From positions 1 to 43,090 of the forward strand of contig CALCKW010000064.1 in NCBI GenBank assembly GCA_937965695.1: 43,090 nt of DNA, given 5' to 3'. Below the pieces are notes generated by a model that searched no databases, had not been told where the DNA came from, and was given only the letters and a program-made list of their open reading frames with translations. This document shows, piece by piece, positions 33,397-42,093 of the stretch (position 1 is the stretch's first letter; each line of letters starts with the position of its first letter). A program made the position numbers and the translations under genes. This DNA is from an uncultured Granulosicoccaceae bacterium (lineage in GTDB: Bacteria > Pseudomonadota > Gammaproteobacteria > CALCKW01).

Positions 33397-34505
33397 TGCG
33401 ATTTATACACGCCCTGTTCTGCACTGGGCTGCTCACAGGCCCTGTCATATCGCAAGCCGAACAGACAAGCATTGATATAGGAACGGCGTTGGCTGGCAGC
33501 GCTGTTGGTTTTGAACAGGCTTTGCAGCTACGTGCTTTTGAATTTCCGAGCGACCACGGCCCCCACCCCAGTTTTCGCAACGAGTGGTGGTATCTCACCG
33601 GTCAATTGCAGGACGGGTCGGGTCGCGACTATGGTTTTCAATACACACTTTTTCGCATCGGTTTAACACCACCACAATCGACCGACGAAGATCTCTGGTC
33701 GCGAGACACCATTTGGATGGCACATGTGGCACTCAGCGATGTGAAAGAAAAAAAGCACTGGCACTCGCAGCGACTATCGCACGGTGGCGTGGGCAGTGCA
33801 GGCGTAACGGCTTCGCCTTTTAGTGCGTGGATGGACAACTGGCGACTCAACGCGACAGGTGACTCAGGGAATTTCCCATGGGAACTGCACATTGCAGACG
33901 AAAATTTCAACTTACGACTACAAGTCGACAACCAAAAGCCACCCGTGCTGCAAGGTGATCGCGGGCTGAGCCAAAAAGGCGGTGCGGGCAATGCCTCTTT
34001 TTATTATTCCTACACCGAAATGCAAGTCGCCGGCACACTGGATGGCAAAACGGTTAATGGAAGTGCCTGGTTAGATCGCGAATGGAGTACCAGCGTATTG
34101 CCACCTGGTGTGACTGGCTGGGACTGGTTTTCACTGCAACTGCAAGACGGTAGGCAACTGATGCTCTATCAGTTGCGATCAGAGAAGAACAATGCAGCAA
34201 ACAATAAAAGTGGCAGTTTGGTCCAAACAGATGGCAGCAGTATCACACTGGCGGCAGACGATATTAGCTTACAGGCAACCCGCCATTGGCGCTCTCCCAT
34301 CAGTGGCGCACGCTACCCCACCGCTTGGAAACTCAAGGTCAAAGGGCTTGTTGAAGAACTAACCGTCACAGCAAGTTTTGACGAGCAAGAGCTAATTGGC
34401 ATTGTAAATTACTGGGAAGGTGTCATCGAAGTGGAATCCCCAAACAACACTATTAGGGGCAGAGGCTATTTGGAAATGACGGGCTACGATCGCGGCTCCG
34501 AGTGA
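33396..34505 (+). CDS. Secreted AttH/CrtC-type lipocalin-fold protein
   Basis: A 369-residue protein with an N-terminal signal peptide (RFIHALFCTGLLTGPVIS, cleavage near QAEQ). It belongs to the CrtC/AttH family (PF07143 with a second lipocalin domain). Signature elements are FPSDHGPHPSFRNEWWYLTG, SAWLDREWST with a preceding beta-barrel, and GWDWFSLQLQDGRQLMLYQLR. Some relatives hydrate carotenoids, but the AttH subgroup sits beside ABC transporters and is thought to bind a lipophilic molecule outside the inner membrane. It is translationally coupled to the permease, so the three genes form one system. The ligand is unknown. Confidence 0.85.
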   Translation: MRFIHALFCTGLLTGPVISQAEQTSIDIGTALAGSAVGFEQALQLRAFEFPSDHGPHPSFRNEWWYLTGQLQDGSGRDYGFQYTLFRIGLTPPQSTDEDLWSRDTIWMAHVALSDVKEKKHWHSQRLSHGGVGSAGVTASPFSAWMDNWRLNATGDSGNFPWELHIADENFNLRLQVDNQKPPVLQGDRGLSQKGGAGNASFYYSYTEMQVAGTLDGKTVNGSAWLDREWSTSVLPPGVTGWDWFSLQLQDGRQLMLYQLRSEKNNAANNKSGSLVQTDGSSITLAADDISLQATRHWRSPISGARYPTAWKLKVKGLVEELTVTASFDEQELIGIVNYWEGVIEVESPNNTIRGRGYLEMTGYDRGSE

Positions 34506-34549
34506 GCCGAGATCTCTAACGGCGCAGTCGAGCGCCCACAGAATTCCGC

Positions 34550-34933
34550 TTAAAGCTGCTTTATCATCGCTCTCAACGCAGCCTGACTCGCCTGAAAGTC
34601 TCGTTCCAGTCGATCCAACTCTTCCAGAATGTGATCTTTTGTAATGTCCGTTTCACGGCTTTTGTCTAACAACATATCCAACTCACTAAGCGCACGTTGA
34701 AAAACCGGCGACACTTCATGGATCGTCTCGCGTTGATTGGTGCCGCTGTCAGTAACGACCATTTTACTCGCACGGCCAAATTGATAACGTCGAGATCTGG
34801 GTAAAAGTGAACCCGACTGACGTTTGTAAGTAATGCGCAAAAAATCTATATTGTTGTGGTTATAGATGTTGTACCGGACAATTTGGTCTGGGTTTTTAAT
34901 GCCCATTTCGGTCAGTGTTTTGTATTCGCTCAT
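34550..34933 (-). CDS. DUF3461 family protein
   Basis: A 127-residue cytoplasmic protein. The N-terminal MSEYKTLTEMGIKNPDQI and the following YNIYN.N.IDFLRITYKRQSGSLLP match DUF3461 (PF11944), widespread in marine gammaproteobacteria and of unknown function. The last 60 residues form a likely coiled coil (LDMLLDKSRETDITKDHIL onward). ATG 34933 has TAGAGA eight bases ahead; an upstream in-frame start at 34951 gives an extra MPVEIN. It converges on the AttH-type gene across 44 bases. It provides taxonomic information but no functional hint. Confidence 0.85.
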   Translation of the reverse strand: MSEYKTLTEMGIKNPDQIVRYNIYNHNNIDFLRITYKRQSGSLLPRSRRYQFGRASKMVVTDSGTNQRETIHEVSPVFQRALSELDMLLDKSRETDITKDHILEELDRLERDFQASQAALRAMIKQL

Positions 34934-35168
34934 ATTGATCTCTACAGGCAATTGATAAAAGGCTTACCGCTGTAAATATAGACGCAGTGCTTCAAATACA
35001 AGTCACAAATTTTCGCGTGCGCAGCGTTGATTCATAGCTTACAGAGAAGTCTATCAATGTTCACCTCAAGCGCTGGTATTTTTCATCAAACAGTCGATGG
35101 ACCGGTTACAGTTTCCTGTTGACAAAGATGATATAAATTGCAGAACTAGCAGCAAGATTCAAGGCAAG

Positions 35169-35198
35169 AAAAAAGCGGACCGAAGTCCGCTTTTTTTT
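35169..35198 (-). terminator. Intrinsic terminator after the BCCT gene
   Basis: GCGGAC and GTCCGC form a six-pair stem with a TTCG loop on the minus strand; runs of A on one side and T on the other flank it. As the T-runs are present on both strands it can work in both directions. It lies 34 bases past the BCCT stop at 35232. Confidence 0.88.
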
Positions 35199-35231
35199 AC
35201 AACAAATTGCTGACAAGGTCAGCTTCAAAAA

Positions 35232-36970
35232 CTAGCGATCTTGCTTAGCCCGCATGTCATCTCTGATGAGCGCTTTAAGCAGAGAAAGACCCATGAGAAT
35301 CATCATAAATGAGAACGGAATTGCACCAACAATCATCGCTGATTGAATTGCACTCAGACCACCGGCTAGTAACAGCGCGGCAATAACGGCTGTTAAAATC
35401 AATCCCCACATAATGATGTGGTGCTTGGTTGCTGCAGACTGAGAACCGCCAGCACTAATGGTGTTGACGACTAAAACAGCGGAGTCAGCTGAGGTCACAA
35501 GGTATGTCAGCAACAGCACCACAATCAATATGGAGATAATACTTGCAGCCTCTGGCAGCATCACATTGATTGTTTGATACAGCTGAGCCGTCAAGCTCTT
35601 GGCAAATATACTGCCCTCAGCGCTACCGTTGAGCTCAAGGTCTATGGCTGTTCCACCCAGAAGGGCGAACCACAAAAAACACATCAGCGAGGGAGCGACA
35701 ATTGAACCAACAACGAATTCACGGATGCTGCGATTCTTAGAAATACGCGCCAAGAAAATACCGACAAAAGGAGCAAAAGCGATCCACCAAGCCCAGTAGA
35801 AAATTGACCACCAACCTTGCCACTCACCGGGACTACCTGCACCGGCAGCGGGGAACACCTGAAAGGTTATCGCCGGCAGGTGAATGATATAGTCGAAGAT
35901 GCCGTAGCCGAGAATCTGCAGTGCAAACAGCGTAGAACCTGCCACGGCAAAAAAAGCGAGCAGCGCAAAAGACAGCACCATATTGATGTTACTCAACCAT
36001 TTTATGCCTTTGCCAACACCTGAGAGTGCAGACAATGTTGAACACACCATGACGACACCCAGCGCTAACAGCATAGAGCCCGTAGAGGGAACCAGTACGC
36101 CGTCTGCATTGGTGGTCATTAGCCACTCGGCGCCAGTAAAGTTATAGAGCCCTGCAGAAAATGAATCTAATCCCAAGCCGATTGTTTGGCTTATGCCAAG
36201 AATGGTTGCAACGACGGCAGTGATATCGACCAAATGCCCAACCGGACCTGACAAGCTCCGACCGAAGATTGGTGTTAACGTCGAGCGAATAGTTAGTGGT
36301 AAGCCGCGCGAGTAGGCAAAAAAGGATAAAGAAATTCCCACTAACGCATAACAGGCCCATGCACCCAAACCCCAGTGCAAAAATGAATAACGATAGGTAG
36401 ATACTATGGCGGACTCAGACTTCGGAGAGACTAAATCAGGGATAGCTGCCATCGATCCTGCGGCTACTTGCGCATCGTAGGTAGCCCACGCTGTGCTGCC
36501 TTCGGCGATAGCTATGCCGGCGGCATCAAGGGCGGCTTGCACCTCTGCCGCGCTCATGCGGATCACGGGGTTATCACCTATGTGCCACATGGGTTCGCCC
36601 GTCGCGTACCCTAACATGCCAATTCCGATACCCGCACCAAACATCATGGAGAACCACGAGAAATTAGAGAACTCAGGTTTTCCACCATCGCCTAGCGTGA
36701 TTTTCCCCCATCTAGGGTGCAGCGCGATGACGAGACAAACGATAATAAAAAAGGCGACTGCCCACGTGTAATAGTAGTTGAGGTTATTAAAAGACCAGTT
36801 CTTCAGTCCCCTAAGGCTTTGCCAGCCTGTTCAGGAAAAACAGCTGCCCAAATAACGATCAACGCAATCGCGATTTTGGAAGCCAGTGAAACAACGCGAT
36901 TAAAATTAGTATAGAAACCACTGTCAGCGGTTTCAATACTGAGTTCTTGCAGTGGGGGTTGTATTGCCAT
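35232..36970 (-). pseudogene. BCCT-family transporter interrupted by a -1 frameshift
   Basis: A betaine/carnitine/choline transporter family protein. The intact frame would be 579 residues with twelve helices. Family motifs are FGAGIGIGMLGYATGEP (TM3) and FYWAWWIAFAPFVGIFLARIS with NRSIRE (TM8 and loop), including the tryptophans of the substrate aromatic box. The ATG at 36970 has AAAGGAA. The first 54 codons (MAIQPPLQELS to QAGKALG) run into TGA at 36803-36805. The rest continues from 36806 in another frame as LKNWSFNNLNYYY, exactly where BCCT proteins continue. One added G in the GGGG run at 36808-36811 would restore one frame. It is therefore either a recent mutation or a sequence error. 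Confidence 0.82.
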
Positions 36971-37578
36971 TGGAAATTCCTTTGGTGTGTATTTTTTTAG
37001 TTTTTTTGCAACTTTCTTTTAAGACTTCACTCTAAAAACTACATTGACGATCAATGACGCTCGTCAGCCTGCTCTGTCTTGAGCAATACGCATAAATATC
37101 TGCACGTTGCTGCTCAATTCAGCATGAAACCGATTTTTACTAATGAAAGAAAATCAGCACTGCTGTTCTTCAACTACAAAAAATGGCTAGCGGTTCTTCG
37201 CAAGTCGCATCTGCTCTTCGAATAAAAACAAGACTATTAATCTCAATAACCGAAAGCCAATCCCTTCGTCTACTGCCAGTAAAACACTTTCTCTATCAAT
37301 TGGCTATTGAGCTGGAATAATATCGCCTCACATCACATCAATTTGACAACTACGTCCCCACTGCTCTTGTGGTTCACACCCAACAGATTAATCAGGAGCT
37401 GTAAGATTGGCGGAATCAAGAGATACCTCAGATCACATCATGCTCGTACTGTCGACGCGCTAAATTCGGCCTAGCCGCGTTGCAAATCTAGCCAATAGCG
37501 CCACACTTGACATCGATTCGCACCTTGCCGTTTCCAAATATTTCACGCCAACATCACTAACCGGCTATCTGAGGCTTC
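36971..37578. other. Intergenic region between the Ldh_2 gene and the BCCT gene
   Basis: This 608-base stretch has no supportable gene. Immediately upstream of the BCCT ATG it is very A/T-rich on both sides of a T-run (36990-37012), likely the promoter end. It contains copy B of the 45-bp repeat at 37451-37495. I saw no RNA gene, transposase remnant or clear terminator after the Ldh_2 stop at 37579. Confidence 0.55.
37451..37495 (+). repeat. Copy B of a dispersed 45-bp repeat
   Basis: Matches 27649-27693 at 36 of 45 positions without gaps, in the same orientation, and is again intergenic. The differences are mostly transitions (C/T and A/G), as expected for an old family diverging by point mutation. 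Confidence 0.6.
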
Positions 37579-38580
37579 CTAGTGGCCTGCTAATGCAAGC
37601 GTTTGCTGCCATATTTTCGCCTCCAAATTTACGCTTGTCGCTGTCGGCCAGTTTGAACCTGGCAAACGCGCATTCTCTTGCTCGTCTACCGCGTCTGACA
37701 ATCTGGTCAGCCGCTCCCAAAAAGCATCACCGGCGTAAGTTTGTGGGTCGAGCAAGAAATAGAACTGCCCCAGATCGTGCGGAGTACCTTCGGGCAACTT
37801 GAGCCCTTTAACATCCATTGAATTAACGCTGCCCGTCATAGCAGCCGCAAGAATTTCGGCCATCAAGCCAAAGCCGTAGCCTTTATAGCCGCCCGTGGAA
37901 ACCAGAGAGCCTTTAATTGCTGCCTTGGGGTCAGTGGTAGGTTGGCCAGTACTGTCTACCGCCCAGCCCAAGGGGATACTCACTCCGGCAGCGGCTGCCA
38001 TAGTGATTTTTCCCAGTGCTACGGCACTTGTGCTCTGGTCGAACTGAAAAGCTACGCCACCGTCTTTCGCCGGAACTGACATGGCAATCGGATTGGTGCC
38101 CAACACCGCCTTATTGCCACCAGGTGGCGAAACTACCGCAGATGCATTGGTGAACCCTATTCCAACAAGGCCAGCTTGAGCAATTTGACGAGTAAAGTAC
38201 CCTAATGAGGTACAAGTGTGCGCATGGCAGACGGCTAAACTGCAAGTGCCCGCTTCTCGGGCAACTTCAATCGCCTCGGGTAAACCACGCGCGAACGCGG
38301 CTTGTGCAAACCCAAAACCTGCATCTACATGTACGCTGGCACTGCGCGGTCTGCTGACTACCGGTTGCGCGTCGCCTTTCACGCGACCATTGGCCAATTG
38401 AGTGCAATAGCTCTCTAGGTAATACAGGCCGCAAATAAGGTTGCCCGTCAACTCCGCTTCACGCACAGCCTTAGCCACCTCGCGAGCAACCCACTCTTGT
38501 GCGCCGGCCCTTGTCAGTGCTGCATGAGTTGTGCTTTCAATTTCGTCGAGATGCACTGTTACTGTTTCTTGTTCGCTCAT
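37579..38580 (-). CDS. Ldh_2-family oxidoreductase (malate/lactate or imino-acid reductase type)
   Basis: A 333-residue NAD(P)-dependent enzyme of PF02615. The cofactor region is GNKAVLGTNPIAMSVP and the family block GYKGYGFGLMAEILAAAMTG is intact. Relatives reduce delta-1-piperideine/pyrroline-2-carboxylate or oxidise malate, ureidoglycolate or sulfolactate. Unusually, the N-terminal SHG box that supplies the catalytic His reads NLICGLYYLESY here, with Cys50 at the His position and Tyr at the normal Arg. Activity may be altered. ATG 38580 has GAGAGGAA; an in-frame start at 38625 lacks one. It follows the DUF3726 gene by 41 bases, in the same operon. Confidence 0.82.
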   Translation of the reverse strand: MSEQETVTVHLDEIESTTHAALTRAGAQEWVAREVAKAVREAELTGNLICGLYYLESYCTQLANGRVKGDAQPVVSRPRSASVHVDAGFGFAQAAFARGLPEAIEVAREAGTCSLAVCHAHTCTSLGYFTRQIAQAGLVGIGFTNASAVVSPPGGNKAVLGTNPIAMSVPAKDGGVAFQFDQSTSAVALGKITMAAAAGVSIPLGWAVDSTGQPTTDPKAAIKGSLVSTGGYKGYGFGLMAEILAAAMTGSVNSMDVKGLKLPEGTPHDLGQFYFLLDPQTYAGDAFWERLTRLSDAVDEQENARLPGSNWPTATSVNLEAKIWQQTLALAGH

Positions 38581-38621
38581 ATTTTTTCCTCTCGATTGAG
38601 CCCCCCCTTCAGCTAGGGAAA

Positions 38622-39278
38622 TCAATCGTTATCGTTGGTTCCTGCACCGGCCCCAGCCAGCCGCGAGGCTTCTGTGGCGGGCGCGTATGTTTTATGCGCA
38701 AGCTCAAGTAGTGTCTCGAGCGCCTTGTCACTGACCGATCTACTTTGCGCCGACGGCTCGATGCTTTCGTCCATTGACTCGGTTTCTGAGACGGCTAAGT
38801 GGCAACTCACGTCAGCACGCGATTTTTCCCAAGGAAAATCATCATTGCAGACAATACCCTGTGCCGTGCATGTAATATCTCGGTCACCCATCGAAAAGAC
38901 AATCGCACTATCGCGGTTCTCAACGATACGCGCTACCATTGATAACATCAGCATCGGTTGGTGAACCTGCACAAACTCAAAGCCGCTACCACCAAGCAGT
39001 TGTGATTCTCGGTCGTTGACCAACGTGCCAGCGGTCAAAGGACAAATACCGCGCTGAGCATGCCAAAGGTGATCCCGTAGCGCAGGTACATGTTGACCCG
39101 TGTCGCCTACCCGAACACGTAGCCAATGCGCCAGCGCTTCAGGCCCTTGAAAGCCATACGCCGCCAACCAACGTGCTGTGCGCCCTGCCTCTTCTGACAT
39201 GCCCCACCCGTAGCCCGCACCGCGGGCCGCCTTGCGGCATAAGCTATCGATTTCACTCAGTGACAGATGCCTACTCAT
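38622..39278 (-). CDS. DUF3726 family protein
   Basis: A 218-residue protein. The N-terminus (LSLSEIDSLCRKAARGAGYGWGMSEEAGRTARWLA) is the characteristic start of DUF3726 (PF12525); its biochemical role is unknown. There is no membrane segment or signal peptide. The central part contains a GDRDITCTAQGIVC hairpin-like segment. Its ATG overlaps the stop of the 570-residue gene (ATGA at 39275-39278), so the two are translationally coupled and their products probably act together. The last 40 residues are rich in Ala and Ser and look disordered. Confidence 0.8.
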   Translation of the reverse strand: MSRHLSLSEIDSLCRKAARGAGYGWGMSEEAGRTARWLAAYGFQGPEALAHWLRVRVGDTGQHVPALRDHLWHAQRGICPLTAGTLVNDRESQLLGGSGFEFVQVHQPMLMLSMVARIVENRDSAIVFSMGDRDITCTAQGIVCNDDFPWEKSRADVSCHLAVSETESMDESIEPSAQSRSVSDKALETLLELAHKTYAPATEASRLAGAGAGTNDND

Positions 39279-40987
39279 GTCGGCTCAACTGCAGGTGGGT
39301 AGGCCCAGTCGTCATCGTGCTGCTCAGCCATCTCGTGAGGAAACGGCGCGTGTTGAAACATGCAGATACGAACCCAACGATCAGAGCGCGGGTCAAAGTG
39401 TGTTGCGCCAAAGAAGGATAATTTACATCGCAGCAAGTCAATCGGTAACATGTCTGCCGCAATCAGGTTGTCGCGGATTTCAGCATAGGGGTACTTGGCT
39501 TGTAGTTGTACGCGTCGCACCATATGGCGATGCTCTGGAGACGAGAGAAGAAAGTCAGCGACTAAAGCACTATCATCACAATTAGTCAGAGCTTGATAGA
39601 GCTCTGCCGCGGCACGCCCCGTGTCAAGCGGCTGCTCGTATTCTGCACCTTCTTCTTCGTATCGCTCGCCCACTCGAGGCTCGAGCTTTTCTTCAGAGAC
39701 ATACCAGAAGCGCGCGCTGTTCTCACGCTTGCGGTAGTCCACATCAATGGCCCAGTGATATTCGTTTTTCAAACGTTTGAGCAACGACACGACGGTCTCA
39801 GCACCATTGATTCGAAATGCCGCGTATTCATCAGCCCACATATTTGAACTGAGTTCATCGACCAAAGCACCGTAGGGCTCGAGCATAAGGGAGACGAGCT
39901 GTTCTTGCCCTTCAACGCTTAATTGCGCTTCAGACCAACGATATAAAGTATCCCAAGCGTATTCTGCTGATAGATCCTGCACGGCGACATGCGCTTGAAG
40001 CGCATCAATATCACGGCGTAACTCCTGCAGTTTTTCAACTTGCAGCGGATGCTCGCTGTGCCAGAGATCGACGTTGATGCTGACTCTCGCTAGCAGTTGG
40101 CGAAAATGCGCTTGTTCCGACTCTGACGCCACACGCACGTGACGCACACGTTGCAATGCTGTCTCTTTGGCGTCTATCCAACGGTGTAGCAGTAAGGGAT
40201 GGTTGATCAAAAACGGCGCCATGCCCAAACCCGTTGAGTTACCAACGCCAAAGCGTCTGCGCAAATCAGGGTCGACCTTAACCGCTTTTTCACCACCGAC
40301 ATGACTGGCTACATGCTCGACCAAATCGAGGCTAAAAGTGCGTGTTAGATACACAGAAAGCATTTCAATTCTGAATGGGCCACCAGCGAGCATACGGTCC
40401 TGAATAAGGTATCGATCGGCGGCACCAAATTTACCGGAGCCATAGACGGCAGTGGTACGGATTAAGTACCCCACCTGATCGACCAGTTCGACATCTGGTT
40501 GTTCGCCCGCCGCTAAACGCTCCACCACATGAGCCCAAAGCCGCACGGAACGATTGGCCCGAGAGAGGGACAGCTCGCTATCGCTGATTCGTCCGGCCTC
40601 CTGCAGGGGAACGTTGGCTTGCAATCGCTGGATGTCAGCGTCGGTGGGGATCCCATCAAATAGGCAAAAGGTGGCATCCCAAGCGGTTGCGATGACGCGA
40701 TCAGATCGCATCTCAGGCGGAAGATCATGGGCGAAGGCCACCAGAGAATAGTTACGACGCGGGCCGTAGGCTGTGTAAACCGCAAAGCCTATACCCTTGG
40801 CGTCTATCTCCCAGCGTGTTCGTTCGAATCGCCAGTTCTCGCGGCGCAGGCGCCTCAACAAGGCGCGCATGAAACTCACACGAGTCTGATGAAAGCTGCC
40901 TAGGCGAGCCAAACGCATAACGGTGTCAGGGCTGCGTTTTTCAGCATAATCTATTTGCGGATTTTCGGTGTGTTCTGGCGAACTCAT
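39275..40987 (-). CDS. Unrecognised 570-aa cytoplasmic protein
   Basis: I do not recognise this family. Visible parts are a basic N-terminal helix (RALLRRLRRENWRFERTRWE, about 40-60), a beta-rich segment with GIGFAVYTAYGPRRNYSLVAF (65-85), LPPEMRSDRVIATAWDATFCLFDG (89-112), and YGSGKFGAADR (182-192). Next comes a helix-rich middle with VNVDLWHSEHPLQVEKLQEL-type heptads, then an acidic segment with RYEEEGAEY, and a C-terminus with SSPEHRHMV and FFGATHFDPRSDRWV. There is no membrane or secretion signal. The DPRSDRWVRI and YGPRRN segments suggest enzyme-like loops. Start ATG 40987 has AGGGGC close upstream. It overlaps the DUF3726 start (ATGA). Coupled translation suggests a complex. Confidence 0.75.
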   Translation of the reverse strand: MSSPEHTENPQIDYAEKRSPDTVMRLARLGSFHQTRVSFMRALLRRLRRENWRFERTRWEIDAKGIGFAVYTAYGPRRNYSLVAFAHDLPPEMRSDRVIATAWDATFCLFDGIPTDADIQRLQANVPLQEAGRISDSELSLSRANRSVRLWAHVVERLAAGEQPDVELVDQVGYLIRTTAVYGSGKFGAADRYLIQDRMLAGGPFRIEMLSVYLTRTFSLDLVEHVASHVGGEKAVKVDPDLRRRFGVGNSTGLGMAPFLINHPLLLHRWIDAKETALQRVRHVRVASESEQAHFRQLLARVSINVDLWHSEHPLQVEKLQELRRDIDALQAHVAVQDLSAEYAWDTLYRWSEAQLSVEGQEQLVSLMLEPYGALVDELSSNMWADEYAAFRINGAETVVSLLKRLKNEYHWAIDVDYRKRENSARFWYVSEEKLEPRVGERYEEEGAEYEQPLDTGRAAAELYQALTNCDDSALVADFLLSSPEHRHMVRRVQLQAKYPYAEIRDNLIAADMLPIDLLRCKLSFFGATHFDPRSDRWVRICMFQHAPFPHEMAEQHDDDWAYPPAVEPT

Positions 40988-41091
40988 CTTAGCCCCTTTT
41001 ATTCACTGGGTCATGCTTTGCGACTATCGCTTGGTATTCGACTGCTTAGCGCAAACGTGCTGCACTAACAATCAGCTAACTTCGGTGCCAT

Positions 41092-42084
41092 TCAAAGTGT
41101 CACAGGCTGAAAGTTATTTTCATAAAAACGCAACCAGTTGTTGCCCATGACGCCGCCCACTTCTTGCTCGCTTAAACCAACAGCTCGCAAACCCACTTCG
41201 AGGTTGCCAAAATGGCGGTTATCTTCAAACCAGCTAGGCATTGGCGGAAATCCGGCATTGCTCGCCGACCCCTCGCCGTAGTCGATCTTCTTGGTCCATC
41301 GGCCAACACGCATCCATTCGACCACGGAGTCAGGTTGATCCTGGCAGAGGTCAGAACCAATGCCTACGTGTTCCGCACCCATCATCTCTACCGTGTCAGC
41401 GACCATCTGGCAAAAGCTCTCTAGCGTGCAATCGCCTTTGTCTTTAAGATGATGTGGGTACAAAGAAACACCCAGCATACCGCCTGTTTCGCTCAGTGCA
41501 CGCAGTACGGTGTCCGACTTATTGCGCAATGCCGGATGCCAGAATGTCGGATTGGCATGCGTGATTGCTATCGGCCGGCTCGAGTGTTCTATCGCTTCCA
41601 ATGTTGAGCGCTCAGCCGAGTGACTCATGTCCACCACTAGACCAACACGATTCATTTCTTCGACAACTTCCCGACCCATACGGGTCAGGCCTGTATCGTC
41701 ATCTTCATAACAACCCGTGGCCAATAACGATTGGTTGTTATAGGTGAGTTGCATAAAGCGTGCACCCAACGTGTGGCAGACCTCAACTAAGCCGATATCG
41801 TCTTCGATGGGCGACGGGTTCTGAAAACCAAAAAATATTGCAGTGCGATTGCTCTCACGGGCCCGTTTGACATCGGCGCCAGTCAGGCCTTTAAATATCA
41901 GCGCTGGAAATTGTTCAAAGTATCGATTCCAGCGCTCTACTTGTAAAACTGTCTCACGAAAATTCTCATGATAAGCGATAGTCACGTGAACCGCGTCCAC
42001 CGCTCCCTCGCGCATCTGACGGAATACTTTTTCCGACCAGTTCGCGTATTGCAGACCGTCGACGCGGTAGTGAATATCGCTCAT
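41092..42084 (-). CDS. M19 'membrane dipeptidase' homologue with altered metal site
   Basis: A 330-residue TIM-barrel amidohydrolase of the M19 family. No signal peptide or anchor is visible, so it is cytoplasmic despite the family name. The retained ligand-type residues are His155 (VVDMSHS), His176 (AITHAN) with RNKSD, and Asp245 (GIGSDL). The N-terminal HxD metal motif is replaced by VDGLQYAN (Leu11 and Tyr13), and the bridging Glu is Gln88 in FFGFQNP. The DGL..NW and GFQN pattern is that of a subfamily I recall near dimethylglycine catabolism genes in Pseudomonas. Start ATG 42084. It follows the aldehyde dehydrogenase stop by nine bases. Confidence 0.85.
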   Translation of the reverse strand: MSDIHYRVDGLQYANWSEKVFRQMREGAVDAVHVTIAYHENFRETVLQVERWNRYFEQFPALIFKGLTGADVKRARESNRTAIFFGFQNPSPIEDDIGLVEVCHTLGARFMQLTYNNQSLLATGCYEDDDTGLTRMGREVVEEMNRVGLVVDMSHSAERSTLEAIEHSSRPIAITHANPTFWHPALRNKSDTVLRALSETGGMLGVSLYPHHLKDKGDCTLESFCQMVADTVEMMGAEHVGIGSDLCQDQPDSVVEWMRVGRWTKKIDYGEGSASNAGFPPMPSWFEDNRHFGNLEVGLRAVGLSEQEVGGVMGNNWLRFYENNFQPVTL

Positions 42085-42093
42085 CAGAGGCTC

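Noticed and set aside
36803..36815. Programmed -1 frameshifting in the BCCT gene
   Set aside because: TTA GGG GAC TGA does not form a canonical slippery heptamer in the reading frame, and I see no downstream pseudoknot. A plain indel in the GGGG run is simpler.
39275..40987. Assignment of the 570-aa protein to the DUF1704 (QEGLA-motif) family
   Set aside because: It has neither the QEGLA motif nor the His-rich metal-like segments of that family.
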